A DNA stretch of 11,895 nt from JBAZOD01 sp041648955. Lineage in GTDB: Bacteria > Patescibacteriota > Patescibacteriia > Patescibacteriales > JAQTRU01. The stretch's first letter is position 1, and every line of letters starts with the position of its first letter. The position numbers and the translations under genes are program-made. The notes beneath the pieces are model-generated. The model was not told the origin of the DNA, made no database searches, and saw only the letters and a list, made by a program, of their open reading frames with translations. This document shows positions 6,301 to 11,895 of the stretch, in pieces. The stretch lies in assembly GCA_041648955.1 (NCBI GenBank), contig JBAZOD010000029.1, positions 1 to 11,895 on the forward strand, written 5' to 3'.

Positions 6301-7166
6301 CTTTGGCCCGTCTGCCATGATTGGTACAGGCCGCTGCCCCATTTCCCCTCAGTCCAGCTTGCATTTTGAGGCAATGTTGTCTGGCCAATAGTATCCGCAA
6401 TAACACTGCCTTGGCCCTCGTCAAATTGCCAAAGATTTAACATTTTCTTATCATCAGCCGGAATTATCGGAGCTTGCGGTCCTAATTCCATATTTGCTTG
6501 ATAGATGCTTTGTATTTCCGCTGAAGTTAAAATATTCGGCCATAAAGCCACTTCATCAATCCAATTATAATTACTATCGCCTTTAATTTCTAAATAATTA
6601 AACTCGGGCAAATTAAAAGAATCGCCCGAATAATTATAAAATTCATTGCCATCAAGATATAATATCCATTGCCCTAAACTTGCATTTATAGTTAATGCTA
6701 ATTGATGCCACTCATTATCAGCCGGCCAGCCCTTATTTAGTCTTGCGCCGAAAGAAGTAGGCAGACCATAAATCTCCGTATAGGAAGGAGCTGGAATTAT
6801 TTTTATTTGCTGTCCCGAGCCGTTAGCCAATCTGAAATAAAGGCGTGAACCATTATCTAAAAATTTATAATAAAAATTAAAAGTTAAATTATTACCAGAA
6901 ATTGGTTGGCTGAAATTAGCTTGCGCAGCGCTATATTTATAATACTGTTTCAAGCCGCAATTCCACTTGCCTATATCCCAAACATTGCCGCCGGTATTAA
7001 AATTATCGCCACTAACAAAATCAGCTACGCTCAATCCGGAACACTCATTAAAATGCCAAAGATAATTTGGTTGATTTACGGCTATAACTTCCTTGGCGCC
7101 AACAAAAAATCCCGCCAAAATAAAAATGGACAGGGATAAGCCAAGTTTAAAAATTTTATTTTTCAT
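3339..7166 (-). CDS. Secreted LamG-LamG-LCAT-family lipase/acyltransferase with Ig-like and helical C-terminal domains (1275 aa)
   Basis: Signal peptide at about residues 1-29 (KNK, hydrophobic 8-24, EVIA before VN). Two LamG/concanavalin-like domains follow at about 35-228 and 242-436, each with the EWHQLALT or NWHHLALV strand, a Y-D strand and an IDEVALWP or LDEFTIWQ ending. Residues about 443-805 are an alpha/beta hydrolase of the lecithin:cholesterol acyltransferase family: oxyanion loop VPGIMGS (449-455), nucleophile elbow AHSMGG with Ser582, IGTPHLG (606-612), Asp762 in GDGTV and His786 in AEHS, so the triad looks complete. A beta-rich region leads to two Ig-like domains (about 983-1057 and 1061-1145), the first like OmpL47 domains. 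The tail (1148-1275) is helical, FIMAH-like, with a charged coiled-coil insertion and a Cys1205-Cys1214 pair. It probably hydrolyses or transfers acyl groups of lipids outside the cell, with LamG domains binding surface glycans or lipids. Confidence 0.9.
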   Translation of the reverse strand: MKNKIFKLGLSLSIFILAGFFVGAKEVIAVNQPNYLWHFNECSGLSVADFVSGDNFNTGGNVWDIGKWNCGLKQYYKYSAAQANFSQPISGNNLTFNFYYKFLDNGSRLYFRLANGSGQQIKIIPAPSYTEIYGLPTSFGARLNKGWPADNEWHQLALTINASLGQWILYLDGNEFYNYSGDSFNLPEFNYLEIKGDSNYNWIDEVALWPNILTSAEIQSIYQANMELGPQAPIIPADDKKMLNLWQFDEGQGSVIADTIGQTTLPQNASWTEGKWGSGLYQSWQTGQRINADLNQTINVHDLTLEFWWKNHNFPNEARGRFYLEGSSGQFGIIPSKVRTTLITPYGNTVLEPSPLANFDDANWHHLALVFNSSNYSLDFYIDAQKVYTQKLIPLNLALSSIHFYGENWPYSLDEFTIWQGALSQQDITDYYNSGQPHKKSGLDPVILVPGIMGSYLYSSLDPGVEVWPAVIKTVIDPWDFHLNQLIMDNEGKPTANTMIVPPQDIVRSVLNKDFFAGLIDELKQNGYEENKNLFVFPYDWRLDLNWSANGIPYSSFDSLKDKIEKIKLQTGAQKVNIIAHSMGGLVAKNYIKHYGSDSVNKFIDIGTPHLGAPEALKILMYGDDLDFNYLGIGLNSERIKLISQNFPSVYQLLPSRNYFNNADQNYAYYIYDMHDLDNNDTTGRLNYDQTVDFIKNTGRNNYLLGFNEALHSDLDNYSPRADGIKTYNIIGCGEPTIGQIFVLNKEKSGKYEYGLKYISGDGTVPLKSAEALTADDSYYIKGAEHSVLSSADGIKQIVTAALKDTIGSFSLQNYPMISRSSINCSLTGTQVSFHSPIDLNIYDENNNHVGPNENGDIELGIVGAQYDNLDGNKFVFLPAGHNYKVVGQATDSGTFNARIQNIENGQYMQTVYYNEVPLESSSTVAQMQINDGQLNGAMEIDQNGDQIFETQVEPSAVLNQEEAMDLIKPEIQIEISGTAGNGSYYISTTTVALMAADNQGGSGILKMEYSLDNGLTWQEYNSPIVLNNSGEYNILYKSIDRAGNIEEEKEQRLKIDTAVPLINILIPLENQDFWRDEFLTAEYKISDDYSGVASSSIMAHVDNQPINQWPLDLFDYNLGEHILKLEAIDQAGNKAEASVKFIVNTDLDSAISDVNRSYDLGWIKNKTVKSWLNEELNEIKKYEEKFGERQNKLEQKQEKVISQCLKKRNKTWCEKRLKNYNKVVYKLNQVHEKIITKRFQEILKKLDDYYKKQWLNRSAYDIIKEDVNYLINNL
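3340..3403 (-). repeat. Lipase 3' end, source-like copy C of the repeated tail
   Basis: This coding sequence for the last 20 or so residues resembles 2844-2907: 29 bases are identical (3340-3368 = 2844-2872), then the match is partial up to about 3403. It is the only copy within an intact gene, so it is the likely source of the remnants. Confidence 0.8.
3376..3384 (-). promoter_or_regulatory. Extended -10 box inside the lipase coding end
   Basis: TGATATAAT overlaps the Tyr-Asp-Ile-Ile codons near the C-terminus. It would give a transcript starting near 3369, about 37 bases before the membrane-protein ATG at 3332. It sits at the equivalent position to the boxes in copies A and B. Confidence 0.35.
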
Positions 7167-7194
7167 AAGCCAATCGCTTATTATTTATAATTTT

Positions 7195-7200
7195 ATTATA
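7195..7200 (-). promoter_or_regulatory. Possible -10 box of the lipase-like gene
   Basis: A perfect TATAAT lies about 29 bases before the ATG at 7166, with only a poor -35 (TTAATT, 3/6, 17 bases upstream). The surrounding 59-base gap is nearly all A and T, so a chance match is likely. No hairpin terminator is visible between the CAP gene and the lipase gene, so co-transcription is the alternative. Confidence 0.3.
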
Positions 7201-7225
7201 ATAAATTCAAATTTTTAAATTAAAA

Positions 7226-8965
7226 TTATACTATAACTAAAATTATCAAAAGAAAAATTAGGCCTACGGCAGAGAGTATTAATTTCGGATGCTGTTTTTT
7301 TATTTCTATAAAAATATTCAAAAGCAGGGCGACAGAGGCAACAACTAAAATAATCTTGTAATAAATAGAACTGACATCAAAAAGAGATTTCACATATTTT
7401 GGCTGTTCCGTTTTCAGAAAAAAATACTGATTAAGAAGCGATGATTTGGCTGGCGTAATATTTTCCCAGCCGACATCAACCGCGGTTTCATTGCCGGCTT
7501 TGTCGCGCGCTATCAAATTTGCCATCACTACGGGACTGAAAATCTGCTCTTCATCTTGATTAAAAATAATCGTTTGTCCGCTCCATTTTCCCTCTTCCCC
7601 CGCTACCGGCGCCAAAGCAATGTGATAATTATTGAACATCACTTCCGCTGAAACCGCATCTGGACTCAAATAGGCTGTTGCTTGAACAATTTTTTCTTCC
7701 TGTCCGGCCGGCTCAACTATCGTAAGTTTTGTTCTCGCTTGATCAACTGCCGGCGGAGTATTATCAACGGTTATGGAATAATTTTCTGATTCCGCTATTT
7801 CCTCGCCGCGAATCGCTCCAATTCTGAAATCATGCTGGCCTTCTACCAAATTTAATTCCAGACTGGCAAAACCTTCTTTGATTTCCCCGCTGCGGGCGAT
7901 TTCTTCAATATTATTATGAATAATAATTTCTTCAGCCTGCGGAGCAAAAATTTTTATTTCTACTACATTTTTATCAGTTAAAAATTCTTTGGGCGGATAA
8001 ACTAAAACTGGCGATTCCAAAGGAGCCAGACTAACCGTATCTTTCTCTCCCTGAACTGCCGGCTGAATAATATTTTCCACCGGCGGCGCCGGCTCTTCTA
8101 TCTTTGGAATAATATTGTCTTTCTTTTCCGCAGCTACAGCCACTGAAACTACCGGCTGTTTGGAGCCAAAAAATTGAGCGACCAAGGTCGTATCATAATT
8201 TTCATAAAGACCGCTTGACATCCCCACTCCGATTTCGGAAAAATCAGGATCAATAATATTAGCATAATGAGTCTGACTTTTCACCCAGCCATTCACCACT
8301 TCTTCCGCACTGGAAAATCCCATCGCTAAATTTTCTCCAGCCACGGCATATTTATAATTAACGCCGGCAAGCCATTCTTTTATTGTTTTTTTGTCAGGAC
8401 CGATATGGGCAAAATATTGATTGAACAGCATATCTTCAGCTTTACTGTAGGCGGCTTGCGTTAATAGATTATTTTCAACCAGCGATTGAATTCCTAAATT
8501 ATTTCTAATTTTGTTAGTAAGCTCAATAATTTTTTGCGCCTGTTCCGACAATACGTCTGGCGTTAGCCAAGCGCTAATTGGGATAACAACAACAAAAGCA
8601 ATAACCAAAAATTTTACCAAAATCGCGCTCAAAGCATAAAACAAAACTCGCTGCGGATGCAAAGCCTGCGGTTTGTAATCATTGCCGGCATGAGGAATAA
8701 ACAAATCTTTTAATTTTCCGGATCCGCGCGGATTGCGTCCAATCTTCACTTCATTTCCGTCAGAAACACCATCTCCATCCGTGTCGGGATTATTGGGATC
8801 TGTGCCATAAACATTAACTTCTTCATAATCAGCCAAGCCATCGTTGTCGCTGTCTTTTTTGTTCGGATTGGTTCCTAATTTTTTTTCTTCCTCATCAAGC
8901 AAGCCGTCGGCATCAGAATCTTTAATGTCTTTATTAATTTTATTGACTTTGATGGTAAACTTCAT
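7226..8965 (-). CDS. Membrane-anchored CAP/SCP-domain protein with N-terminal thrombospondin type 3 repeats (579 aa)
   Basis: Three acidic calcium-binding TSP3-type repeats lie at residues 16-27, 38-49 and 61-72 (pattern DxDxDGxxDxxE). A membrane segment follows at about 108-133. Residues about 143-268 are a CAP (SCP-like, PF00188) domain: LTNKIRNNLGI, AHIGP with His187, GENLA with Glu211, SQTHYANI with His233, and SEIGVG. These are the expected positions of the CAP cleft residues. Two Ig-like segments (about 316-405 and 411-500) are followed by two more membrane helices (about 535-554 and 561-579) joined by a basic loop (EIKKQHPK). By the positive-inside rule the repeats and that loop are cytoplasmic, and the CAP and Ig parts are outside. 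CAP proteins outside animals include lipid-binding and cell-wall-associated members; the function here is not known. It has its own promoter (9000-9028) and is followed, 59 bases on, by the lipase-like gene. Confidence 0.9.
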   Translation of the reverse strand: MKFTIKVNKINKDIKDSDADGLLDEEEKKLGTNPNKKDSDNDGLADYEEVNVYGTDPNNPDTDGDGVSDGNEVKIGRNPRGSGKLKDLFIPHAGNDYKPQALHPQRVLFYALSAILVKFLVIAFVVVIPISAWLTPDVLSEQAQKIIELTNKIRNNLGIQSLVENNLLTQAAYSKAEDMLFNQYFAHIGPDKKTIKEWLAGVNYKYAVAGENLAMGFSSAEEVVNGWVKSQTHYANIIDPDFSEIGVGMSSGLYENYDTTLVAQFFGSKQPVVSVAVAAEKKDNIIPKIEEPAPPVENIIQPAVQGEKDTVSLAPLESPVLVYPPKEFLTDKNVVEIKIFAPQAEEIIIHNNIEEIARSGEIKEGFASLELNLVEGQHDFRIGAIRGEEIAESENYSITVDNTPPAVDQARTKLTIVEPAGQEEKIVQATAYLSPDAVSAEVMFNNYHIALAPVAGEEGKWSGQTIIFNQDEEQIFSPVVMANLIARDKAGNETAVDVGWENITPAKSSLLNQYFFLKTEQPKYVKSLFDVSSIYYKIILVVASVALLLNIFIEIKKQHPKLILSAVGLIFLLIILVIV

Positions 8966-8999
8966 TTATTTAAAATAAATAGCTGTTTTAATATTTAAT

Positions 9000-9028
9000 A
9001 CTTTACTATAAAATAGACAAAAAGTCAA
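9000..9028 (-). promoter_or_regulatory. Promoter of the CAP-domain gene
   Basis: TTGACT (9023-9028, 5/6) is followed after 17 bases by TAAAGT (9000-9005, 4/6). The transcript would start near 8993, with a leader of under 30 bases and no Shine-Dalgarno sequence. It lies directly after the tRNA terminator. Confidence 0.55.
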
Positions 9029-9031
9029 ATA

Positions 9032-9055
9032 AAAAACAGCTAAAAAGCTGTTTTT
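9032..9055 (-). terminator. Hairpin terminator after the tRNA pair
   Basis: AAAAACAGCT and AGCTGTTTTT form a 10-bp stem around a four-base loop, followed on the minus strand by TTTTTTATTTG. The flanking T run on the plus strand makes it look bidirectional, but no plus-strand gene is seen to need it. Confidence 0.85.
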
Positions 9056-9061
9056 CTTTTG

Positions 9062-9143
9062 TGGGCCGGGCAGGATTCGAACCTACGAAGGCATAACCAG
9101 CAGATTTACAGTCTGCCCCATTTGACCGCTTTGGTACCGACCC
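9062..9143 (-). tRNA. tRNA-Tyr (anticodon GTA)
   Basis: The cloverleaf folds fully. Acceptor stem GGGTCGG/CCGGCCC (one wobble) with discriminator A; T8 A9; D-stem CCA/TGG; anticodon stem GCAGA/TCTGC around CTGTAAA (anticodon at 9107-9109); a longer variable arm of about 13 bases, as expected for class II tRNA-Tyr; T-stem GTAGG/CCTGC around TTCGAAT. CCA is not encoded (the 3' end is followed by CAAAAG), so a CCA-adding enzyme is required. It lies 18 bases downstream of tRNA-Thr, in the same transcript. Confidence 0.95.
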
Positions 9144-9161
9144 ATATTTAATTACTTCTTG

Positions 9162-9233
<72 letters not shown>

Positions 9234-9304
9234 TTTATTAAAAAAATACTGTTCTCCACAGCATAAAAATGATTAAAAAACATTTTTTATCACATTAGAC
9301 GAGA

Positions 9305-10093
9305 TTATAATTCTTTAATTTGTTCTCTGAAATCTTCCAGCTTTTGGTTGTCTGGATTTGCCCTCTCCAGTTTTTTTAACGCGTCTAAAGCAAATATTTT
9401 ATCTTTTTTAATTATACTGATTTCCAGCATAGTGTCAAGGTAACGCGGATTACTAGGAGCATATTTTAAAGCCTCTTTTATATCGGCCAAAGATTCAGCT
9501 AAATTCCCCGCGGCTTTATTAGCCAAAGCTAAATTGAAATTAATCTCGCCAATTTCAGCTACTTCTTCGCTGTCTTTCATTAATTTTAAAATATGTTTAA
9601 ATGTCTGCTTGGCTTCTTCATAATTTTTATTTTCAAGATAAAGATCTCCCAAACTTTTGAAAGCCTCAATGTTCTGGCTGTCCAGACCAATAATCTCAAT
9701 AAGCTTTCTTTCTGCTTCTTTTATTTCCTCATCCCCTATCATTTCCTTCGCTTGGGCAGAAAGCTCTTCTATCTTCTTTTCCTTGTCTCCGGTCGCCAAA
9801 ATCACTTCTGTCTTATAGCTGTCTTTCAACTCGTGTAATTTTTTGTAAAAAATTTGAGCTAAAATTCCAATTTTATCGCCAAAAAATCTAAAAACCTTTC
9901 CTCCCTTAGAACTCCATTTAAAAATATTCCTTTTCAGGCGATTGCTTATGATCCGTTCCTTGACTATTGCCTCTTTCTCGGCCGGAATATTGTCAACATC
10001 CATAGCCGCTAAAACAGAAAACTTTTTTACCACGATAAAAATAACAATGCCCAAACTAATAAGTATTAAAATCAAAGGAATTATATTATACAT
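9305..10093 (-). CDS. Membrane-anchored tetratricopeptide-repeat protein (262 aa)
   Basis: An N-terminal membrane helix (residues 3-22, then VVKK) anchors a cytoplasmic protein, oriented by the basic residues that follow it. A basic linker (about 40-90) leads to TPR helices: a partial unit around 122-138, a full one at about 142-171 (AFKSLGDLYLENKNYEEAKQ), another at about 184-213 (INFNLALANKAAGNLAES), and a degenerate one at 218-247 ending in ANPDN. TPR arrays bind other proteins, so a scaffold or assembly role at the membrane is likely; the partner is unknown. It starts 13 bases after the aldolase stop and has no Shine-Dalgarno sequence, so it probably shares the tpiA-aldolase transcript. 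A weak AT-only hairpin follows (9265-9287), not convincing as a terminator. Confidence 0.88.
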   Translation of the reverse strand: MYNIIPLILILISLGIVIFIVVKKFSVLAAMDVDNIPAEKEAIVKERIISNRLKRNIFKWSSKGGKVFRFFGDKIGILAQIFYKKLHELKDSYKTEVILATGDKEKKIEELSAQAKEMIGDEEIKEAERKLIEIIGLDSQNIEAFKSLGDLYLENKNYEEAKQTFKHILKLMKDSEEVAEIGEINFNLALANKAAGNLAESLADIKEALKYAPSNPRYLDTMLEISIIKKDKIFALDALKKLERANPDNQKLEDFREQIKEL

Positions 10094-10106
10094 AGTTTTT
10101 TTATTT

Positions 10107-10982
10107 TTAAGTTTCTATTTCTTTTGCCTTAATGCGTCCGGCACTGCCAAACAATTTCATTTTATCGCAAACTATATCCTCCACCGCCTTTATGGTCGGC
10201 CGTAAAAGATTTCTAGGATCTGTTTCTTTTTTATTTTTTAAACAATTTTTAACCAAGGTCTGGCAAAAAGCAATTTTTATATCACTGCCGATATTAATTA
10301 TATTTACACCCTCCTTGATAGCTCTTTTAATTTTTGCGTCTGCAATGCCGGATCCTCCATGCAAAACAAAGGGTTTTTTTATTTTTTTGGTTATATCGCT
10401 AAGCAAAATAAATTTTATATCTTCGTTGCTGTAAACGCCATGCGCTGTGCCGACAGCAGCGGCAATTGTATCAACTCCTGTTTCTTTCACAAACTTTACA
10501 ACATCTTCAATTTTCGCCAAGGGAATATCTTTTATTTTACCGCCAATATTCCCATGGCCACCGATCATTGATCCTATTTCTCCCTGCACCCAGACATTGC
10601 GGGCGTGAGCAACCTCCACTACGCGCTTAGTTAATTTAATATTTTCATCTAACGGCAGAGAAGAAGCGTCAATATGGACAGAAGTAAAACCAGAATCTAT
10701 ACATTCAAAAATAGAATCAAAACTGCTTCCATGATCTAAATGCAAAGCAATCGGCATATTAGCAGCAATATTCTTGGCAATAGTAGAAACAATATGAGTT
10801 ATGGGCTTTAGCCCCATATATTTAATTGCCCCCTCGGAAACTTGGATAATGGCAGGCGAATTCGCTTTGTTGGCTGCCTGCGCCACACCCAAAGCCGATT
10901 CTAAATTATGAATATTAAAAGCACCGACAGCATAATTTCCTTTTCGCGCTTCTTTAACGATTTCTTTGATGTGGACAAGCAT
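10107..10982 (-). CDS. fba: Class II ketose-bisphosphate aldolase, fructose-1,6-bisphosphate aldolase likely (291 aa)
   Basis: It catalyses reversible cleavage of a ketose bisphosphate to glycerone phosphate and glyceraldehyde 3-phosphate, using zinc. Visible family motifs: GAFNIHNLE (20-28), HLDHGS with catalytic Asp83 and zinc ligand His84, SVHIDAS (101-107), GEIG with Glu135, the GGHGN loop, GTAHG with zinc ligand His181, HGGSG with His208, and the phosphate-binding NIGSD (230-234). Length (291) and the tail (DPRNLL, KMKLFGSAGRI) match the short GatY/KbaY/Bacillus FbaA-type subgroup, not the longer E. coli FbaA type. Tagatose-bisphosphate specificity cannot be excluded by sequence alone. 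The neighbour 19 bases upstream is triosephosphate isomerase, which acts on its products, so a glycolytic role is favoured. No Shine-Dalgarno sequence precedes the ATG. Confidence 0.93.
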   Translation of the reverse strand: MLVHIKEIVKEARKGNYAVGAFNIHNLESALGVAQAANKANSPAIIQVSEGAIKYMGLKPITHIVSTIAKNIAANMPIALHLDHGSSFDSIFECIDSGFTSVHIDASSLPLDENIKLTKRVVEVAHARNVWVQGEIGSMIGGHGNIGGKIKDIPLAKIEDVVKFVKETGVDTIAAAVGTAHGVYSNEDIKFILLSDITKKIKKPFVLHGGSGIADAKIKRAIKEGVNIINIGSDIKIAFCQTLVKNCLKNKKETDPRNLLRPTIKAVEDIVCDKMKLFGSAGRIKAKEIET

Positions 10983-11001
10983 ATTATTTTATTTTTATTA
11001 T

Positions 11002-11769
11002 TTATTTCAACATTCCCTCGGCAATTTTACGGAACTCTTTCGGATCCAAGCTTGCTCCGCCAACCAATAGTCCGTCAATATTTTCTAAATCAGAAAAATC
11101 TTTTACATTTTGACTGGTGACGCTGCCACCGTAAATAATCCGAAAATTATTATTAACCACTCCCAAGCCGAACATGTCTTTCAGAGCCAAACCGATAATT
11201 TTATGCGCGTACTCAGCTTCTGACGGTTCAATCGCTAGCCCTGAGCCGATTGCCCAAACTGGTTCATAAGCAATAATAATTTGCTGATTCTCTAAAATAT
11301 TTATTCCGCCTAAAGCTTGCTGCAGCTGATCCACTAAAACAAAATCTCGCTTATCGGTTTTTCTTTCTTCGCTTTCCTCGCCAATGCAGACAATCGGAAC
11401 CAAGCCGGGAGTATTTAAAGTTTCTTTCACTTTCTGGTGAATCATTGCATAATTTTCCATCAACAAGCGCCGTCTTTCGCTGTGGCCGATGATAACATAT
11501 TTACAGCCGGCCTCCAAAAGCATAGCTGGAGAAATTTCTCCTGTGTAAGCTCCGCTCTCCTCAAAAAAAACATCCTGAGCTCCTAATTTTATATTTGTTT
11601 CTTTAAATATTTTCCCTATTTCGTTCAAAACCACAAAAGAGGGGCAAATTACAACCTCTTTTTTGTTAAAATCTTTAAATTCTTTTTTAAATTCTTCTGC
11701 TATCCGCAAACTTTCCGCTAACATTAGCTTCATTTTCCAGTTGCCGATAATAATTTTATTTTTTACCAT
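11002..11769 (-). CDS. tpiA: Triosephosphate isomerase (255 aa)
   Basis: It interconverts glycerone phosphate and glyceraldehyde 3-phosphate in the cytoplasm. All catalytic residues are visible: Asn10 and Lys12 in GNWKM, His96 in IIGHSERR, and Glu169 in AYEPVWAIGSG, which continues into the flexible lid loop. Phosphate-binding YGGSV (213-217) and GLLVGGASL (233-241) are also present. The length of 255 is normal for the family and the start at GNWK minus nine residues is typical. It is the first gene of a probable three-gene unit with the aldolase and the TPR protein, transcribed from 11803-11830. The ATG is preceded by AT-rich sequence only, with no ribosome site. Confidence 0.97.
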   Translation of the reverse strand: MVKNKIIIGNWKMKLMLAESLRIAEEFKKEFKDFNKKEVVICPSFVVLNEIGKIFKETNIKLGAQDVFFEESGAYTGEISPAMLLEAGCKYVIIGHSERRRLLMENYAMIHQKVKETLNTPGLVPIVCIGEESEERKTDKRDFVLVDQLQQALGGINILENQQIIIAYEPVWAIGSGLAIEPSEAEYAHKIIGLALKDMFGLGVVNNNFRIIYGGSVTSQNVKDFSDLENIDGLLVGGASLDPKEFRKIAEGMLK

Positions 11770-11802
11770 ATTATAAAAACTAACTAATAATTATCTTTTT
11801 TC

Positions 11803-11830
11803 ATTATAGCACTTATCCTAAAAATCCCAA
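11803..11830 (-). promoter_or_regulatory. Strong promoter of the tpiA-aldolase-TPR unit
   Basis: A perfect extended -10, TGCTATAAT (TATAAT at 11803-11808), lies 16 bases after TTGGGA (11825-11830, 4/6). The transcript would start near 11796, giving a leader of about 27 bases. Confidence 0.7.
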
Positions 11831-11844
11831 AAATATCACACTAA

Positions 11845-11895
11845 TTACCAAACATAACTATTATAAGCCCACTCGGCCAGATCTCTTGTTTTTTG
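11845..11895 (-). CDS. Possible 3' end of an unidentified gene
   Basis: The frame entering at the right edge reads 16 residues (QKTRDLAEWAYNSYVW) and stops at TAA (11845-11847), 14 bases before the tpiA -35 box. The composition looks protein-like, but a second frame is also open here, so this is only a suggestion. Nothing identifies the family. Confidence 0.3.
   Translation of the reverse strand, partial: QKTRDLAEWAYNSYVW

Noticed and set aside
9265..9287. Hairpin AAAAATG/CATTTTT after the TPR gene as a terminator
   Set aside because: The stem is seven bases with a single G-C pair and a nine-base loop; it is too weak to call, and the tRNAs may be read from upstream through it.

Overview
The window is AT-rich, and every gene I can support lies on the minus strand, so transcription runs from high to low coordinates. 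Nine of the ten start codons I can see have no Shine-Dalgarno sequence, all the intact genes stop at TAA or TAG, and neither tRNA encodes its CCA end. The proteins include LamG, lamin-tail, thrombospondin type 3 and CAP modules alongside a compact glycolytic pair. Together this resembles a Candidate Phyla Radiation (Patescibacteria, Parcubacteria-like) genome. That is an inference from style and gene content, since no 16S gene is present.

Layout in direction of transcription (right to left). At 11895-11845 is a possible 3' end of an unidentified gene. A strong promoter (11803-11830) then drives triosephosphate isomerase (11002-11769), a class II ketose-bisphosphate aldolase (10107-10982) and a membrane-anchored TPR protein (9305-10093), spaced like an operon. 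Next come tRNA-Thr(GGT) and tRNA-Tyr(GTA), closed by a hairpin terminator (9032-9055). That terminator abuts the promoter of a 579-residue membrane protein with cytoplasmic-side TSP3 repeats and an external CAP domain (7226-8965). It is followed by a 1275-residue secreted protein carrying two LamG domains, an LCAT-type lipase domain, Ig-like domains and a helical tail (3339-7166).

Downstream lie three small membrane-protein genes (3012-3332, 2518-2838, 1954-2343). The first two are paralogues. A 72-base element, 70/72 identical in two copies (2879-2950 and 2390-2461), separates the three genes. Each copy holds a hairpin terminator, then a TATAAT box, then sequence that still reads like the last residues of the lipase. 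The lipase 3' end itself (3340-3403) has the same TATAAT box ahead of the first membrane gene. I read this as serial duplication of the lipase tail into terminator-plus-promoter spacers, and it is the most unusual structure in the window.

An isolated 78-codon gene (1622-1858) follows, with its own promoter, a near-perfect Shine-Dalgarno sequence and a terminator; it differs in composition from its neighbours. Last, a gene running off the left edge (1-1372) encodes a secreted protein with a lamin-tail domain and the start of a right-handed beta-helix. The left two thirds of the window therefore look like a cell-surface or secreted-protein region, and the right third is housekeeping. The stretches without genes are 1373-1621, 2344-2517, 2839-3011, 8966-9061, 9234-9304 and 11770-11895, all under 300 bases; regulatory elements found in them are listed individually.
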